DNA from: Advenella faeciporci
GTDB lineage: Bacteria; Pseudomonadota; Gammaproteobacteria; Burkholderiales; Burkholderiaceae_B
DNA length: 47,725 nt
Direction: 5' to 3'
NCBI RefSeq assembly: GCF_014652395.1
Contig: NZ_BMYS01000022.1
Span: 350 to 48,074, forward strand
The notes below the pieces were generated by a model. The model saw nothing but the letters and a program-made list of their open reading frames with translations, did not search any database and was not told the origin of the DNA. Each line of letters starts with the position of its first letter. The stretch's first letter is position 1. Below, piece by piece: positions 38,093-45,782 of this stretch. A program made the translations under genes and the position numbers.

Positions 38093-39451
38093 TTACTGAA
38101 AAACGCTATCAGACGCGAGTTTCTTCGCCGTTTCTTTATAAATAAGCTGCTTGAGAAGCAAGCAGACAACTGTAATTAGTGCGGGCAAGGCCAACACATA
38201 AAAAATAGTATCAATGGTTAAGTTCATGGCAACTAATTGGGCAACCAGAAACGAGCCGGCAATGCCACCAAAACGACCAAGACCCAGCATCCACGAAACA
38301 CCGGTAGTACGCCCTTGGGTTGGATAAAATTCGGCAGCCAGTGCTGGCAAAGAACTTTGGGCCGTATTCATCACAATACCGGCAAAAATAACTACGGAAA
38401 TCAGGATGCCCATACCCAGATGAACCGTAAAACCAATGAACGCAACCGAGATGGCAGTTAATAAGCTTAAGAACGCAATCAGCTTGTTTGCATTAAAACG
38501 ATCCATCAACCAGCCATTGAAAATAGCGCCTAAACCACCAATGGCAAACAAACCAGTCACGATTACGGCCGTACCTTGCGGCATATTAATTTCACGAAAC
38601 AGAACCGGCATCCAGTTAATGACACCGTAAAAAATAACCAGCCCCATGAAATAGGAAATCCATAACAAAAAGGAGCCTGCTCGATAATGACTGGACAAGA
38701 CAACCGAAATACCGCCTTTATTTTTATCCAGCGTTACTTTACTTTCAGTCATGACAAAATGATCAGCTTCTGCCGCTGCAGGATTAATTTTGATCAGGAT
38801 TTTTTTAATGGATGCAGCAGAGCGATTTTTTGCCACCAAATAGCGCACAGATTCAGGCAAAATAAAAATCATCAGAATAACCAGAATTAATGGGCCAATG
38901 CCGCCGAAAAGCAGCGTAGAGCGCCAGCCGAAATTAGGAATCAGCCATGCTGCGATAAAACCGCCAATCGCAGCTCCCAAAGGGAATCCACAAAACATGG
39001 TGTTCACAATAGTTGCGCGCTTTTGCTCAGGACAGTATTCAGATAATAAAGTGACTGCATTGGGCATAGCCGCGCCCAAGCCCAAACCAGTCATAAAACG
39101 CAATATTTCAAGCTCAAGCAACGAGGTGGAAAACGCAGAAATTACCGTACCGATAGAAAAAATGGCCACGGCAACAATTAACACCACCTTGCGGCCAATC
39201 TTGTCTGCCAACGGACCAAATGAAATGGCACCAATCGCCAAACCCAGCAAAGCGGCGCTCAACACAGGCGCAAGATCTTTACGTTCTATACCCCACTCTT
39301 CTAATAAACTGGGGGCAATATAACCGATAACCGCCGTATCATAGCCATCAAAAAAAGCGACCAGAAAAGTAAACGCAAAGACCAGGAACTGGAATTTTGA
39401 AAAGCGGTTATGGTTAAAAAATGTTTGGACATTTATCGTTTTATCTATCAT
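38093..39451 (-). CDS. MFS transporter, aromatic acid:H+ symporter family (PcaK-like)
   Basis: A 452-residue protein with twelve hydrophobic spans. The first span ends with FFDGYDTAVIGYIAPSL, the DGYD motif of the AAHS family. The MFS signature is FGPLADKIGRKVVLIV between spans 2 and 3, and LPESVRYLVAK lies before the central loop. It probably imports protocatechuate or 4-hydroxybenzoate. It heads the operon that continues into ligJKIABC, 32 bp before ligJ. The start at 39451 follows GAGA; an in-frame Met at 39481 adds ten residues. Confidence 0.88.
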   Translation of the reverse strand: MIDKTINVQTFFNHNRFSKFQFLVFAFTFLVAFFDGYDTAVIGYIAPSLLEEWGIERKDLAPVLSAALLGLAIGAISFGPLADKIGRKVVLIVAVAIFSIGTVISAFSTSLLELEILRFMTGLGLGAAMPNAVTLLSEYCPEQKRATIVNTMFCGFPLGAAIGGFIAAWLIPNFGWRSTLLFGGIGPLILVILMIFILPESVRYLVAKNRSAASIKKILIKINPAAAEADHFVMTESKVTLDKNKGGISVVLSSHYRAGSFLLWISYFMGLVIFYGVINWMPVLFREINMPQGTAVIVTGLFAIGGLGAIFNGWLMDRFNANKLIAFLSLLTAISVAFIGFTVHLGMGILISVVIFAGIVMNTAQSSLPALAAEFYPTQGRTTGVSWMLGLGRFGGIAGSFLVAQLVAMNLTIDTIFYVLALPALITVVCLLLKQLIYKETAKKLASDSVFQ

Positions 39452-39618
39452 GTTTGTCTCGAAATAAAAAATCTGTATCATTATTGTTGGCTGTTCCGTG
39501 CCGTAAATATAGATTCATCTCCTCATTTCTTACTTAAATATGACATGACATAAACAGGCATAAACGACCAATATATATGCAACCCATTATCTTTATAAGC
39601 ACGATGCTTAAAAAGCCC

Positions 39619-39656
39619 ATAACTTATCTAATAGTTATATCAAAACCGCATAACTT
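39619..39656. promoter_or_regulatory. Candidate LysR-type operator upstream of the lig operon
   Basis: Dyad ATAACT-N8-AGTTAT (39619-39638), then another CATAACTT copy (ATAACT at 39650-39655) 31 bp further on the same strand, about three helical turns. The core ACTTATCTAATAG (39622-39634), read on the other strand, matches 12 of 13 bases of a site in the galD-lysR gap. The distance to the MFS start codon is about 170 bp. Confidence 0.45.
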
Positions 39657-39685
39657 GTTTTTCTTTACACTGCGATTGCTGGCAC

Positions 39686-39720
39686 CACAAACAAACAAAC
39701 CGGCCTTTTCAAAGCCGGTC
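39686..39720 (-). terminator. Terminator after galD
   Basis: Inverted repeat ACCGGC / GCCGGT with a 9-nt loop. On the minus strand it is followed by TTTGTTTGTTTG. It lies about 25 bp after the galD stop codon and separates galD from the lig operon. Confidence 0.75.
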
Positions 39721-39743
39721 ATTGACAAATTACGCCTAAATTT

Positions 39744-40844
39744 TTATTTGATTAATGAACGTGCCACTAGTATTTCTCCTTGCATAATAGGCCTTGCCGT
39801 ACGAAGCAATGCAGCACTTAATACTTGTGTTTTATCCTCAGGATTCAATGTCAGCTCAACTGAAAACTCGCCACTGGGATGTTCTATGGCCAGCAGTTTG
39901 CCATCGCTGCCAGCTTCATCAGCCAGCCCTTGGGCAACCGTATCAGGCAATACGCAGGCCGTTGCGACGGTAACCGCCGCCAGCACTCCAATCGCATCAT
40001 GGCAAACATGTGGAATATAACAGCGGGTATGGATAGCACCACCATGCAATGGCTTATTCAATAAACACATTTTTGGGTAATTCTTATTGCTTACATCTCC
40101 CAGCCCCATTTTTTGGGCCGCCTTAAGCCGTAAATCCTCAATAATCGTTTTTAATTGCGTATCCTGGTTTAATTGAGCTACGGGTTCATAGGCAGTACGG
40201 CTAACATCCTGAGCACGAACCAGCACCATCGGCATGCCATTATCAATGCAAGTTGCCTGCAAACTGCCAATCCCTTCTATTTCAAAGGTATCAATCAAAT
40301 TACCTGTCGGCAGTAATGAACCGCACACAGAACCGGCAACATCCAGAAAATTGATTTTCACGGGTGAACTGGTGCCTGGCACACCATCAATACGTGCATT
40401 GCCTTCATAGGTAATCTCACCGCCCGGTGTTTGCACCTCAATCTCACTGACCATATTTGTATTCAGCGTCAAAACCCTCACCTTGGTTACATCGCCTTGG
40501 GCGGCAATCAGTTTTCTCTCAAGTGCGAATGGAACTACTCCGGCCAGCATATTACCGCAGTTAGGCGTTGTATCAACGGTATCTTTTTCGGGTTGAAGCT
40601 GCGCAAACAGAAAGCTTAAGTCTGCCTGACCCGTCGTACATATATCCACAATACCTACTTTACTGGTCAACGAATGTGCACCACCAATACCGTCTATCTG
40701 CCGTTTGTCGGGAGAACCTAACGCAGCCAACAGCACTTTATCCCGTTGCACCGTATCTTTGGGTAAATCACCCGCATAAAAAAATGGCCCTTTTGAGGTA
40801 CCGCCACGCATTAAAATACAAGGAATAGCATATTGACTGGGCAT
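39744..40844 (-). CDS. galD: 4-oxalomesaconate tautomerase (PrpF/GalD family)
   Basis: A 366-residue protein with the diaminopimelate-epimerase-like double fold of the PrpF family: PCILMRGGTSKGPFFYAGDL, GGAHSLTSKVGIVD, and TPNCGNMLAGVVPFALE with the conserved Cys. GalD (LigU in Sphingobium) isomerises the keto and enol or double-bond forms of 4-oxalomesaconate ahead of LigJ. It is transcribed apart from the lig operon, has its own terminator, and is divergent from the LysR gene. GGAG precedes the start. Confidence 0.9.
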   Translation of the reverse strand: MPSQYAIPCILMRGGTSKGPFFYAGDLPKDTVQRDKVLLAALGSPDKRQIDGIGGAHSLTSKVGIVDICTTGQADLSFLFAQLQPEKDTVDTTPNCGNMLAGVVPFALERKLIAAQGDVTKVRVLTLNTNMVSEIEVQTPGGEITYEGNARIDGVPGTSSPVKINFLDVAGSVCGSLLPTGNLIDTFEIEGIGSLQATCIDNGMPMVLVRAQDVSRTAYEPVAQLNQDTQLKTIIEDLRLKAAQKMGLGDVSNKNYPKMCLLNKPLHGGAIHTRCYIPHVCHDAIGVLAAVTVATACVLPDTVAQGLADEAGSDGKLLAIEHPSGEFSVELTLNPEDKTQVLSAALLRTARPIMQGEILVARSLIK

Positions 40845-40985
40845 ACATTCTCCAGATGTTATTATGATGATAATTGGGCTGTTTTATTAATGGTTTATTA
40901 TTAGTGAGTAACACGCAATATCAAAGCCGCAATTCAGTCTATTAGATATGTCAAATAAGCATAGTTATGTGCGGGTAAGGACATA
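40845..40985. promoter_or_regulatory. Divergent galD-lysR promoter region with operator-like sequence
   Basis: This 141-bp gap contains CTATTAGATATGT (40939-40951), which matches 12 of 13 bases of the site upstream of the lig operon. It also has a further AGTTAT half-site (40963-40968) inside CATAGTTATG and the dyad ATAA-N6-TTAT (40955-40968). This is the usual place for a LysR-type regulator to bind, controlling itself and galD. Confidence 0.5.
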
Positions 40986-41897
40986 ATGGAGATCAAGCAA
41001 CTTAAATATTTTACTCATGTCGCTGAATTAGGCAGCTATACACGTGCCGCCGAAATTATTGATGTAGCGCAACCAGTCTTAAGCAGGCAAATCCGGCAGC
41101 TTGAAATTGAGTTACGTCAAAATTTGCTGATCCGGCATGGTCGCGGTGTCGTATTAACCGATGCCGGAAAAACCCTGCTCAAACACAGCCGCATTATTTT
41201 GCAACAGCTCGAACAAGCCCATGAAGACCTGAGCCTGTCTGACGGCAAACTTAGCGGACACGTATTTTTAGGGATGCCACCAACCCTGGTCAAGCTAATA
41301 TCCGTCGATGTTGTCAAGGCTTTTAAACAGCATCTGCCCGATGCCAACCTGACTATTCTTGAAGCACTTACCGTTAATCTGGAAGAAAACATTCATCTTG
41401 GGCGAGTAGATATCGCCCTGCTTAACAATCCTACGGCTTCCCCACATATTGAAACCAAATTATTGGCCGAAGAAGAACTCTACTTGATTTGTCATGCCCA
41501 AGACCCGATAGCACAAAACAGAAGTTCTGTTTCATTGAAAGAACTGGCAAGTATCCCGCTAATCATGCCAAGCCCGCCCAATACTTTCCGTATGCTGCTG
41601 GAACAAGAAATGCTCAAAATAGATTTAAAGCCGCATATTGCATGGGAAATTGACAGCATCGGCATTATTATGAAACTGGTTGCTGAAGGCATGGGCAATG
41701 CCATTTTGTCGCGCTTCTCATTAACGCTTGTCAAACATGATGAGCTGTTTAAAGCCATACCCATTACGTCACCCACACTGGTCAACCGACTTTATCTGGG
41801 TGTTTCGGCAAAACAGATGCCAACACGTTTGCATCATAAAGTTATTAGTTTACTAACTGAAATATGCGCCCGGCATTTTCCACTGAATACTAACTGA
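40986..41897 (+). CDS. LysR-family transcriptional regulator of the 4,5-protocatechuate genes
   Basis: A 303-residue LysR-type regulator. An N-terminal winged helix-turn-helix (about 1-60: MEIKQLKYFTHVAELGSYTR, AQPVLSRQIRQLEIEL) is followed by a linker helix and an effector-binding domain (about 92-295). Its start follows AAGGA and it is divergent from galD, so it is the likely activator of galD and the lig operon, with a pathway intermediate as inducer (inference). Its last 14 codons lie in the first copy of a 37-bp tandem duplication, so the present C-terminus probably replaces an older one encoded by the second copy. Confidence 0.88.
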   Translation: MEIKQLKYFTHVAELGSYTRAAEIIDVAQPVLSRQIRQLEIELRQNLLIRHGRGVVLTDAGKTLLKHSRIILQQLEQAHEDLSLSDGKLSGHVFLGMPPTLVKLISVDVVKAFKQHLPDANLTILEALTVNLEENIHLGRVDIALLNNPTASPHIETKLLAEEELYLICHAQDPIAQNRSSVSLKELASIPLIMPSPPNTFRMLLEQEMLKIDLKPHIAWEIDSIGIIMKLVAEGMGNAILSRFSLTLVKHDELFKAIPITSPTLVNRLYLGVSAKQMPTRLHHKVISLLTEICARHFPLNTN

Positions 41898-41924
41898 AAT
41901 ATGCACCCGGCCTGTTCCACTGAA
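41851..41924. repeat. 37-bp tandem duplication across the 3' end of the lysR gene
   Basis: Copy 1 is 41851-41887 and copy 2 is 41888-41924. Both begin TACTAACTGAAATATGC and end CCACTGAA, and they differ at about three or four positions. Since 37 is not a multiple of 3, the duplication changed the reading frame and the stop codon. Copy 2, in its own frame, encodes a similar tail TEICTRPVPLKKTR followed by a stop. Confidence 0.9.
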
Positions 41925-42122
41925 AAAGACAAGATGATTCATAAAGTGCATGCACGAGAGAAAATGTGATCAGTATCATGGTCAACACCGCCTCAGTTTG
42001 GCTGCCTTGAGCATCGCTTTATTGCAAACAGACAAAACGTCAAATAACCCCATCAGAAAGCAGAAACAATATATGCGTTTTATAAACACACCTTGAAGAC
42101 CGCCGATTAGTCCTTCAAGATC
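41925..42122. other. Non-coding segment between the lysR repeat and the transposase remnant
   Basis: About 200 bp with no recognisable gene. An imperfectly placed 7-bp dyad (CTTGAAG / CTTCAAG, about 42091-42119) lies near its right edge. An open frame on the minus strand across 41982-42212 has no ribosome binding site or family features. Confidence 0.5.
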
Positions 42123-42285
42123 GTGCCCATTACATTTGATCTGCCCCTCAAACGCATACAGCTGTCTTATTCTACCTCCTTCAAGGCGGAACGGGTCAAG
42201 GCCAGTCAACAACCCGGTATTTCACAAGCCGGCCTGGCCCTTTGGTTTAACCAACTGAAAATCGTATTTAACTTGAGGAACAAAC
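42123..42285 (+). pseudogene. Probable remnant of an IS66-type transposase orfA
   Basis: On the plus strand the segment encodes SYSTSFKAERVKASQQPGIS followed by QAGLAL. This fits the start of IS66-family TnpA (OrfA) proteins in Burkholderiales, which read like YS..FKA..V..CQQPG.S.A..AL. After this the match is lost (WFNQLKIVFNL) and no orfB, orfC or terminal repeats are seen. It abuts the end of the deleted GMC oxidoreductase gene. The match is from memory of the family pattern and covers only about 30 residues, so confidence is moderate. Confidence 0.4.
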
Positions 42286-42288
42286 CCA

Positions 42289-42523
42289 TTAAAGCTGTTT
42301 TTTCATCATCTGGTCAGCGATATACTCTGCCTGCCGGATGGCCAAATTGCTGGAATGATTTCCACTCGTCCTGGATAAAGGTCTCTGTACTCTGCCGGGC
42401 GCCCGCCTCAAACAGCACCACCTTGATGCCCTTCTGGCATAGCTCGTTGGCCAGCGTTCCACCGCCGGCGCCCGAGCCGATAATGACCACTACACTGTCG
42501 TCTTTCTGATTGAATGTTGTCAT
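42289..42523 (-). pseudogene. GMC-family oxidoreductase (large subunit) with the middle deleted
   Basis: The 5' part encodes a normal GMC start: VVVIIGSGAGGGTLANELCQ, VVLFEAGARQSTETF, then IQDEWKSFQQF. At about 42343 the frame meets a junction and stops within ten codons. In the next frame, 42342 down to 42289 encodes AIRQAEYIADQMMKKQL and a stop, which resembles the C-terminal tail of the same family. So roughly 450-500 codons appear to have been lost with a frameshift. GMC enzymes of this kind are the flavoprotein subunits of membrane-bound sugar or alcohol dehydrogenases and pair with the small subunit encoded just upstream. The GGAGACAGGAC before the start is intact. Confidence 0.8.
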
Positions 42524-42575
42524 GTCCTGTCTCCGCTATTCTTTATTTATAAGTCATCCGTGAAAAACCACTGCC

Positions 42576-43157
42576 TCAGGACGGAACAGGCGGGCTGGCA
42601 TCCGCCGGCGGATCAGGCAGCCATTTCAGATCATCAAAGCCGTTAGCCAGATATCCCCCACGGGAAAATACCTCACCTTCATAACCAAAATGCTTATACG
42701 CCATATCGTTATCGTACAAAGACGTGATGCACTGGCCCCGTACCTTGCGGAAAAACGGATCACCCTCGTTTTCCATCGCCTTGAGCAAGTCGGTCTGCTT
42801 TTCTACAGGCAGCTTGGCAAACTCGCCACCTGCCGCTGCATTCAGCTTTTCCACACCCACTTTAACCAGTTCCGCACCGGCAGCATCCTGTGCCGATGCA
42901 TCAATATCCTTGACCAGCAGGGCATACACCGCGTCAGGCAAACCCTTGTGCGGATACAGGGCCTTGCCCATTGCCAGGATGCTATCGGCCTGCAACTGGT
43001 TAAGATGCTTAAGCTCAAGCGCCCAGACTCTTGAAGGTGCCAGCGTTGCCAGGATAGACCCCGAGGCCAGCATGCCGGTCAGGATTGCCGAGCCTTTCAG
43101 GAAGCGGCGCCGGGTCAATGCGCCAGCCTGCCTGTGAACCGTAATGTTTGTTTCCAT
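42576..43157 (-). CDS. Gluconate 2-dehydrogenase subunit 3-like protein with Tat signal
   Basis: A 193-residue protein. The leader has a twin-arginine motif (LTRRRFLKGSAIL, about residues 14-26) and a hydrophobic core. The mature part carries LYPHKGLPDAVYALLVKDID, EGDPFFRKVRGQCITSLYDN and HFGYEGEVFSRGGYLANGFD, the pattern of small subunits of GMC-type dehydrogenases. These are exported with the flavoprotein subunit and help its membrane attachment or folding. The partner gene downstream is broken, so this subunit is probably an orphan and the operon is decaying. AAAGGAAAG precedes the start. Confidence 0.82.
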   Translation of the reverse strand: METNITVHRQAGALTRRRFLKGSAILTGMLASGSILATLAPSRVWALELKHLNQLQADSILAMGKALYPHKGLPDAVYALLVKDIDASAQDAAGAELVKVGVEKLNAAAGGEFAKLPVEKQTDLLKAMENEGDPFFRKVRGQCITSLYDNDMAYKHFGYEGEVFSRGGYLANGFDDLKWLPDPPADASPPVPS

Positions 43158-43308
43158 CGTCTTTCCTTTGTGAATGATTGGTTCCAGACTGAATCTGCCT
43201 GTTTTTTATTATTAATTGATTATCAACCCATCTGAAGCAAGCGGGTAATATCCACGTACTACAATCGTTCAAGGTTTTCCCTAAATACGCAGGGTGTTTT
43301 CAAGGGTT

Positions 43309-43668
43309 TTATCTGGCGACAGCCACTTTTTCGCGAACTTGTCTGGCAGGCAAGACCGGGGCTTTACCGGCCATCAGTTTCATTTCATTCAGGAACCGTT
43401 CTGCCTTGCCAGCAATATGCCGCACTGCCTGGTAACGCATGCAGGTTACGCGCAGGAAAGAAGTGAAATTGGTTGCCTCACCCCGATAGGCGTAGACCTC
43501 ATCGTATAACTGGGCAATTAGCTGATTGGTGGTTACGCCATCATTCTCGGCCAGCGTTTCCCAGAACATGTTTTCAAGCCGGATACTGGTTACCACCCTG
43601 GCAATCCGGACAGAACGGCTGCGACTTTCATACATGATCGGGTCTGTCTGTGAATAAATGCTGCACAT
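43309..43668 (-). CDS. Ribbon-helix-helix domain protein
   Basis: A 119-residue protein. Residues about 17-75 match the ribbon-helix-helix pattern found in many proteobacteria: SRSVRIARVVTSIRLENMFW, then TLAENDGVTTNQLIAQLYDE and ATNFTSFLRVTCMRYQAVRH. These proteins are presumed DNA-binding, with unknown targets. The start has GGAG at good spacing. It stands alone between the Tat-subunit gene and gloA on the same strand. Confidence 0.75.
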   Translation of the reverse strand: MCSIYSQTDPIMYESRSRSVRIARVVTSIRLENMFWETLAENDGVTTNQLIAQLYDEVYAYRGEATNFTSFLRVTCMRYQAVRHIAGKAERFLNEMKLMAGKAPVLPARQVREKVAVAR

Positions 43669-43746
43669 AGTTGTCTCCGTGATGAATAAAAGCTGCCTTA
43701 TTGTTACTGTCTTTTGGCGGAATCAAGAATCCGATGGCAGGCTTTT

Positions 43747-43764
43747 GGCCGGTAGCAACCGGCC
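43747..43764. other. Short GC-rich hairpin between gloA and the ribbon-helix-helix gene
   Basis: GGCCGGT / ACCGGCC with a 4-nt loop, followed by TTTT on the plus strand. The minus-strand transcripts that end nearby would meet an A run, not a T run, after it. So it fits a plus-strand terminator better than a gloA terminator. Its role is unclear. Confidence 0.4.
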
Positions 43765-43788
43765 TTTTCATTATATCCAGACCAGGAC

Positions 43789-44184
43789 TTATTGGTAATG
43801 TCCCCATTTTTTTAGCACTTCAATTTTGTAACCATCAGGATCCTGGACGAAAAAGAACTGGGCCAGCACCGTATCGCCATCCCTGAAGGTCTTGATCTCA
43901 AGGGGATTCAATCCCGCCGCGGTAAAACGGGCATGCTCCGCCTCAAGATCGTCCACGCATACAGCGACATGGCCATAGCCATCACCATGGGTGTAGGGTT
44001 CTTCACGGTCCTTGTTATAAGTCAGTTCAATTTCCATATCGTTTTCCGTGCCTCGCAAGTAGCACAGGGTAAAAGTGGGAAAATCCAGCTCATGGGAAGG
44101 CACCAGCCCAAAAGCGGTCTTGTAAAATGCCTTGGACGCCTCAAGATCCTTGCAACGGATCATAACGTGAATAATTTTTGCCAT
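43789..44184 (-). CDS. gloA: Lactoylglutathione lyase (glyoxalase I)
   Basis: A 131-residue vicinal-oxygen-chelate protein. The four expected metal ligands lie in IIHVMIR (His6), MEIELTYN (Glu), YGHVAVCVDD (His) and DPDGYKIEVL (Glu), and TYN plus DPDGYKIE are typical of GloA. It converts the methylglyoxal-glutathione hemithioacetal to S-lactoylglutathione. AGAGG precedes the start. It appears to be a single-gene unit. Confidence 0.9.
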   Translation of the reverse strand: MAKIIHVMIRCKDLEASKAFYKTAFGLVPSHELDFPTFTLCYLRGTENDMEIELTYNKDREEPYTHGDGYGHVAVCVDDLEAEHARFTAAGLNPLEIKTFRDGDTVLAQFFFVQDPDGYKIEVLKKWGHYQ

Positions 44185-44262
44185 TTTCTAAACCTCTTAA
44201 CATAATCAGACTGTTCAATTATGGCGTTTAATGGTCTGGATTCGGTAATAACCGGGTACTAC

Positions 44263-44303
44263 ACAAAAAAATGGCCGGCATATTAGCCAATATGCCGGCC
44301 ATT
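44263..44303 (-). terminator. Terminator of the metNIQ operon
   Basis: A 14-bp perfect inverted repeat (AATGGCCGGCATAT / ATATGCCGGCCATT) with a 6-nt loop. On the minus strand it is followed by seven T, 17 bp after the metQ stop codon. Confidence 0.92.
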
Positions 44304-44319
44304 ACGTCAATACTGCCAA

Positions 44320-45108
44320 TTAAAAAGCAGGAACAATTGAACCTTTATATTTTTCAGCGATAAATGCTTTCACGTCTTCGCTTTGCAGTGCTTTCATCAG
44401 CTTGCCAATTTCGTCTGATTTTTCTTTTTCAGGAATGGTGGCCACCAGGTTGGCATAAGGCGATTCGGCATTTTCAATAAACAGTGCATCAGCAGTCGGA
44501 TTCAGGCCCGCTTCCAGTGCATAGTTGGTATTGATCAGGGCAATGTCCACGTCTTCCAGCACACGGGGTAAGGTGGCTGCTTCCAGTTCCTTGAACTTCA
44601 GGTTTTTGGGGTTCTCAACAATATCACGTGAAGTGGCCAGCAAGTTGGCGGGGTCTTTCAGTTTGATCAAATCCTGCTGCTGCAGCAGCAACAAGGCACG
44701 TGCACCATTGGAAGGATCGTTGGGAATGGCAACCAGGGCACCGTCTTTGAGATCGCTGGTGGCCTTGATTTTTTTAGAGTAGGCACCGAAAGGCTCTACG
44801 TGAACCAGGCCAACGGATACAAGATTGGTACCCTTCTCTTTATTGAAGGTGTCCAGATAGGGTTTGTGCTGAAAAAAATTGGCATCCAGCTGTTTGTCGG
44901 CAACCTGCTGGTTCGGCTGAACGTAATCGGTAAAAACCTTGATTTCAAGATCAATACCTTCCTTGGCCAATGCCGGTTTGATATGCTCCAGAATTTCGGC
45001 ATGCGGAACCGGGGTTGCCGCAATACTCAGTTTTTCATTGGCAGCAGAATTAAGCCCCACCACACTTGATGCCAATACCAGACCTGCCAGGATTTTTTTT
45101 AGTTGCAT
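44320..45108 (-). CDS. metQ: D-methionine ABC transporter substrate-binding protein MetQ
   Basis: A 262-residue NlpA-family receptor: KLSIAATPVPHAEILEHIKP, IDLEIKVFTDYVQPNQQVAD, LDANFFQHKPYLDTFNKEKG and VAIPNDPSNGARALLLLQQ. An N-terminal signal (about 1-27) has no lipobox Cys, so the protein is probably released to the periplasm and not lipid-anchored as in E. coli. The start at 45108 follows GGAG with 6-nt spacing; a Met four codons upstream is less well placed. It is 14 bp after metI. Confidence 0.93.
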   Translation of the reverse strand: MQLKKILAGLVLASSVVGLNSAANEKLSIAATPVPHAEILEHIKPALAKEGIDLEIKVFTDYVQPNQQVADKQLDANFFQHKPYLDTFNKEKGTNLVSVGLVHVEPFGAYSKKIKATSDLKDGALVAIPNDPSNGARALLLLQQQDLIKLKDPANLLATSRDIVENPKNLKFKELEAATLPRVLEDVDIALINTNYALEAGLNPTADALFIENAESPYANLVATIPEKEKSDEIGKLMKALQSEDVKAFIAEKYKGSIVPAF

Positions 45109-45122
45109 AAGATACTCCAATA

Positions 45123-45782
45123 CTATTTTCTGTTAAATTTAACTACCAATCGATCGCCCAGCATCTGAACCAGCTGAACCATCACTATCAAAACAACCAC
45201 CGTTACAATCATGACCTCGGACTGGTAACGTTGGTACCCAAAACGAATGGCCACGTCACCCAGCCCACCACCACCAATCACACCAGACATGGCGGAATAA
45301 CCAATCAGCGTAATCGCGGTGACCACAATAGCGCTAATGATACCGGTTGTCGCCTCGGGCAATAAGGCCCACATGACCGTTTGCCTTGAATTGGCACCCA
45401 TAGCGTTGCAGGCCTCATTAATGCCTGGATCTATTTCACGCAAAACATTTTCAACCAGCCGGGCAAAAAACGGTGCTGCACCAACCACCAATGGCGGAAT
45501 CGCGCCACTCACCCCCAGGGCACTACCCATAATAAAACGGGTAAACGGTATCAGCACAATCAGCAGGATTAAAAATGGCACCGAGCGCAGTACATTCACA
45601 ACCAGGGACAACACCTGGTACAACACCTTGTTTTCAAGCAACTGGCGTTCGCTGCTTAAATAAAGGTAAACACCCAGTGGCAGGCCAATCGCAACCGTCC
45701 ATAACAATGACCATCCAGTCATCAGCAGGGTATCAATAGTGGCTTCACCAATCAATGGCCAATCGACTCTATCCCAGTTCAT
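45123..45782 (-). CDS. metI: D-methionine ABC transporter permease MetI
   Basis: A 219-residue permease with five or six membrane spans. The MetI blocks are LVVNVLRSVPFLILLIVLIP, the EAA-like EACNAMGANSRQTVMWALLP that contacts the ATPase, and TLIGYSAMSGVIGGGGLGDV. The start overlaps the metN stop codon by 4 bp, indicating coupling. Confidence 0.94.
   Translation of the reverse strand: MNWDRVDWPLIGEATIDTLLMTGWSLLWTVAIGLPLGVYLYLSSERQLLENKVLYQVLSLVVNVLRSVPFLILLIVLIPFTRFIMGSALGVSGAIPPLVVGAAPFFARLVENVLREIDPGINEACNAMGANSRQTVMWALLPEATTGIISAIVVTAITLIGYSAMSGVIGGGGLGDVAIRFGYQRYQSEVMIVTVVVLIVMVQLVQMLGDRLVVKFNRK

Noticed and set aside
39452-39540. Short leader ORF before the MFS gene starting at a GAGGAGATG
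   Set aside because: The Shine-Dalgarno-like bases touch the ATG with no spacing, and the peptide has no notable features.
41982-42212. Minus-strand open frame of 76 codons
   Set aside because: No ribosome binding site, no family features, and it overlaps the probable transposase remnant on the other strand.
43747-43764. Terminator of gloA
   Set aside because: The hairpin is followed by A, not T, on the gloA strand. It is listed only as a hairpin of unclear role.
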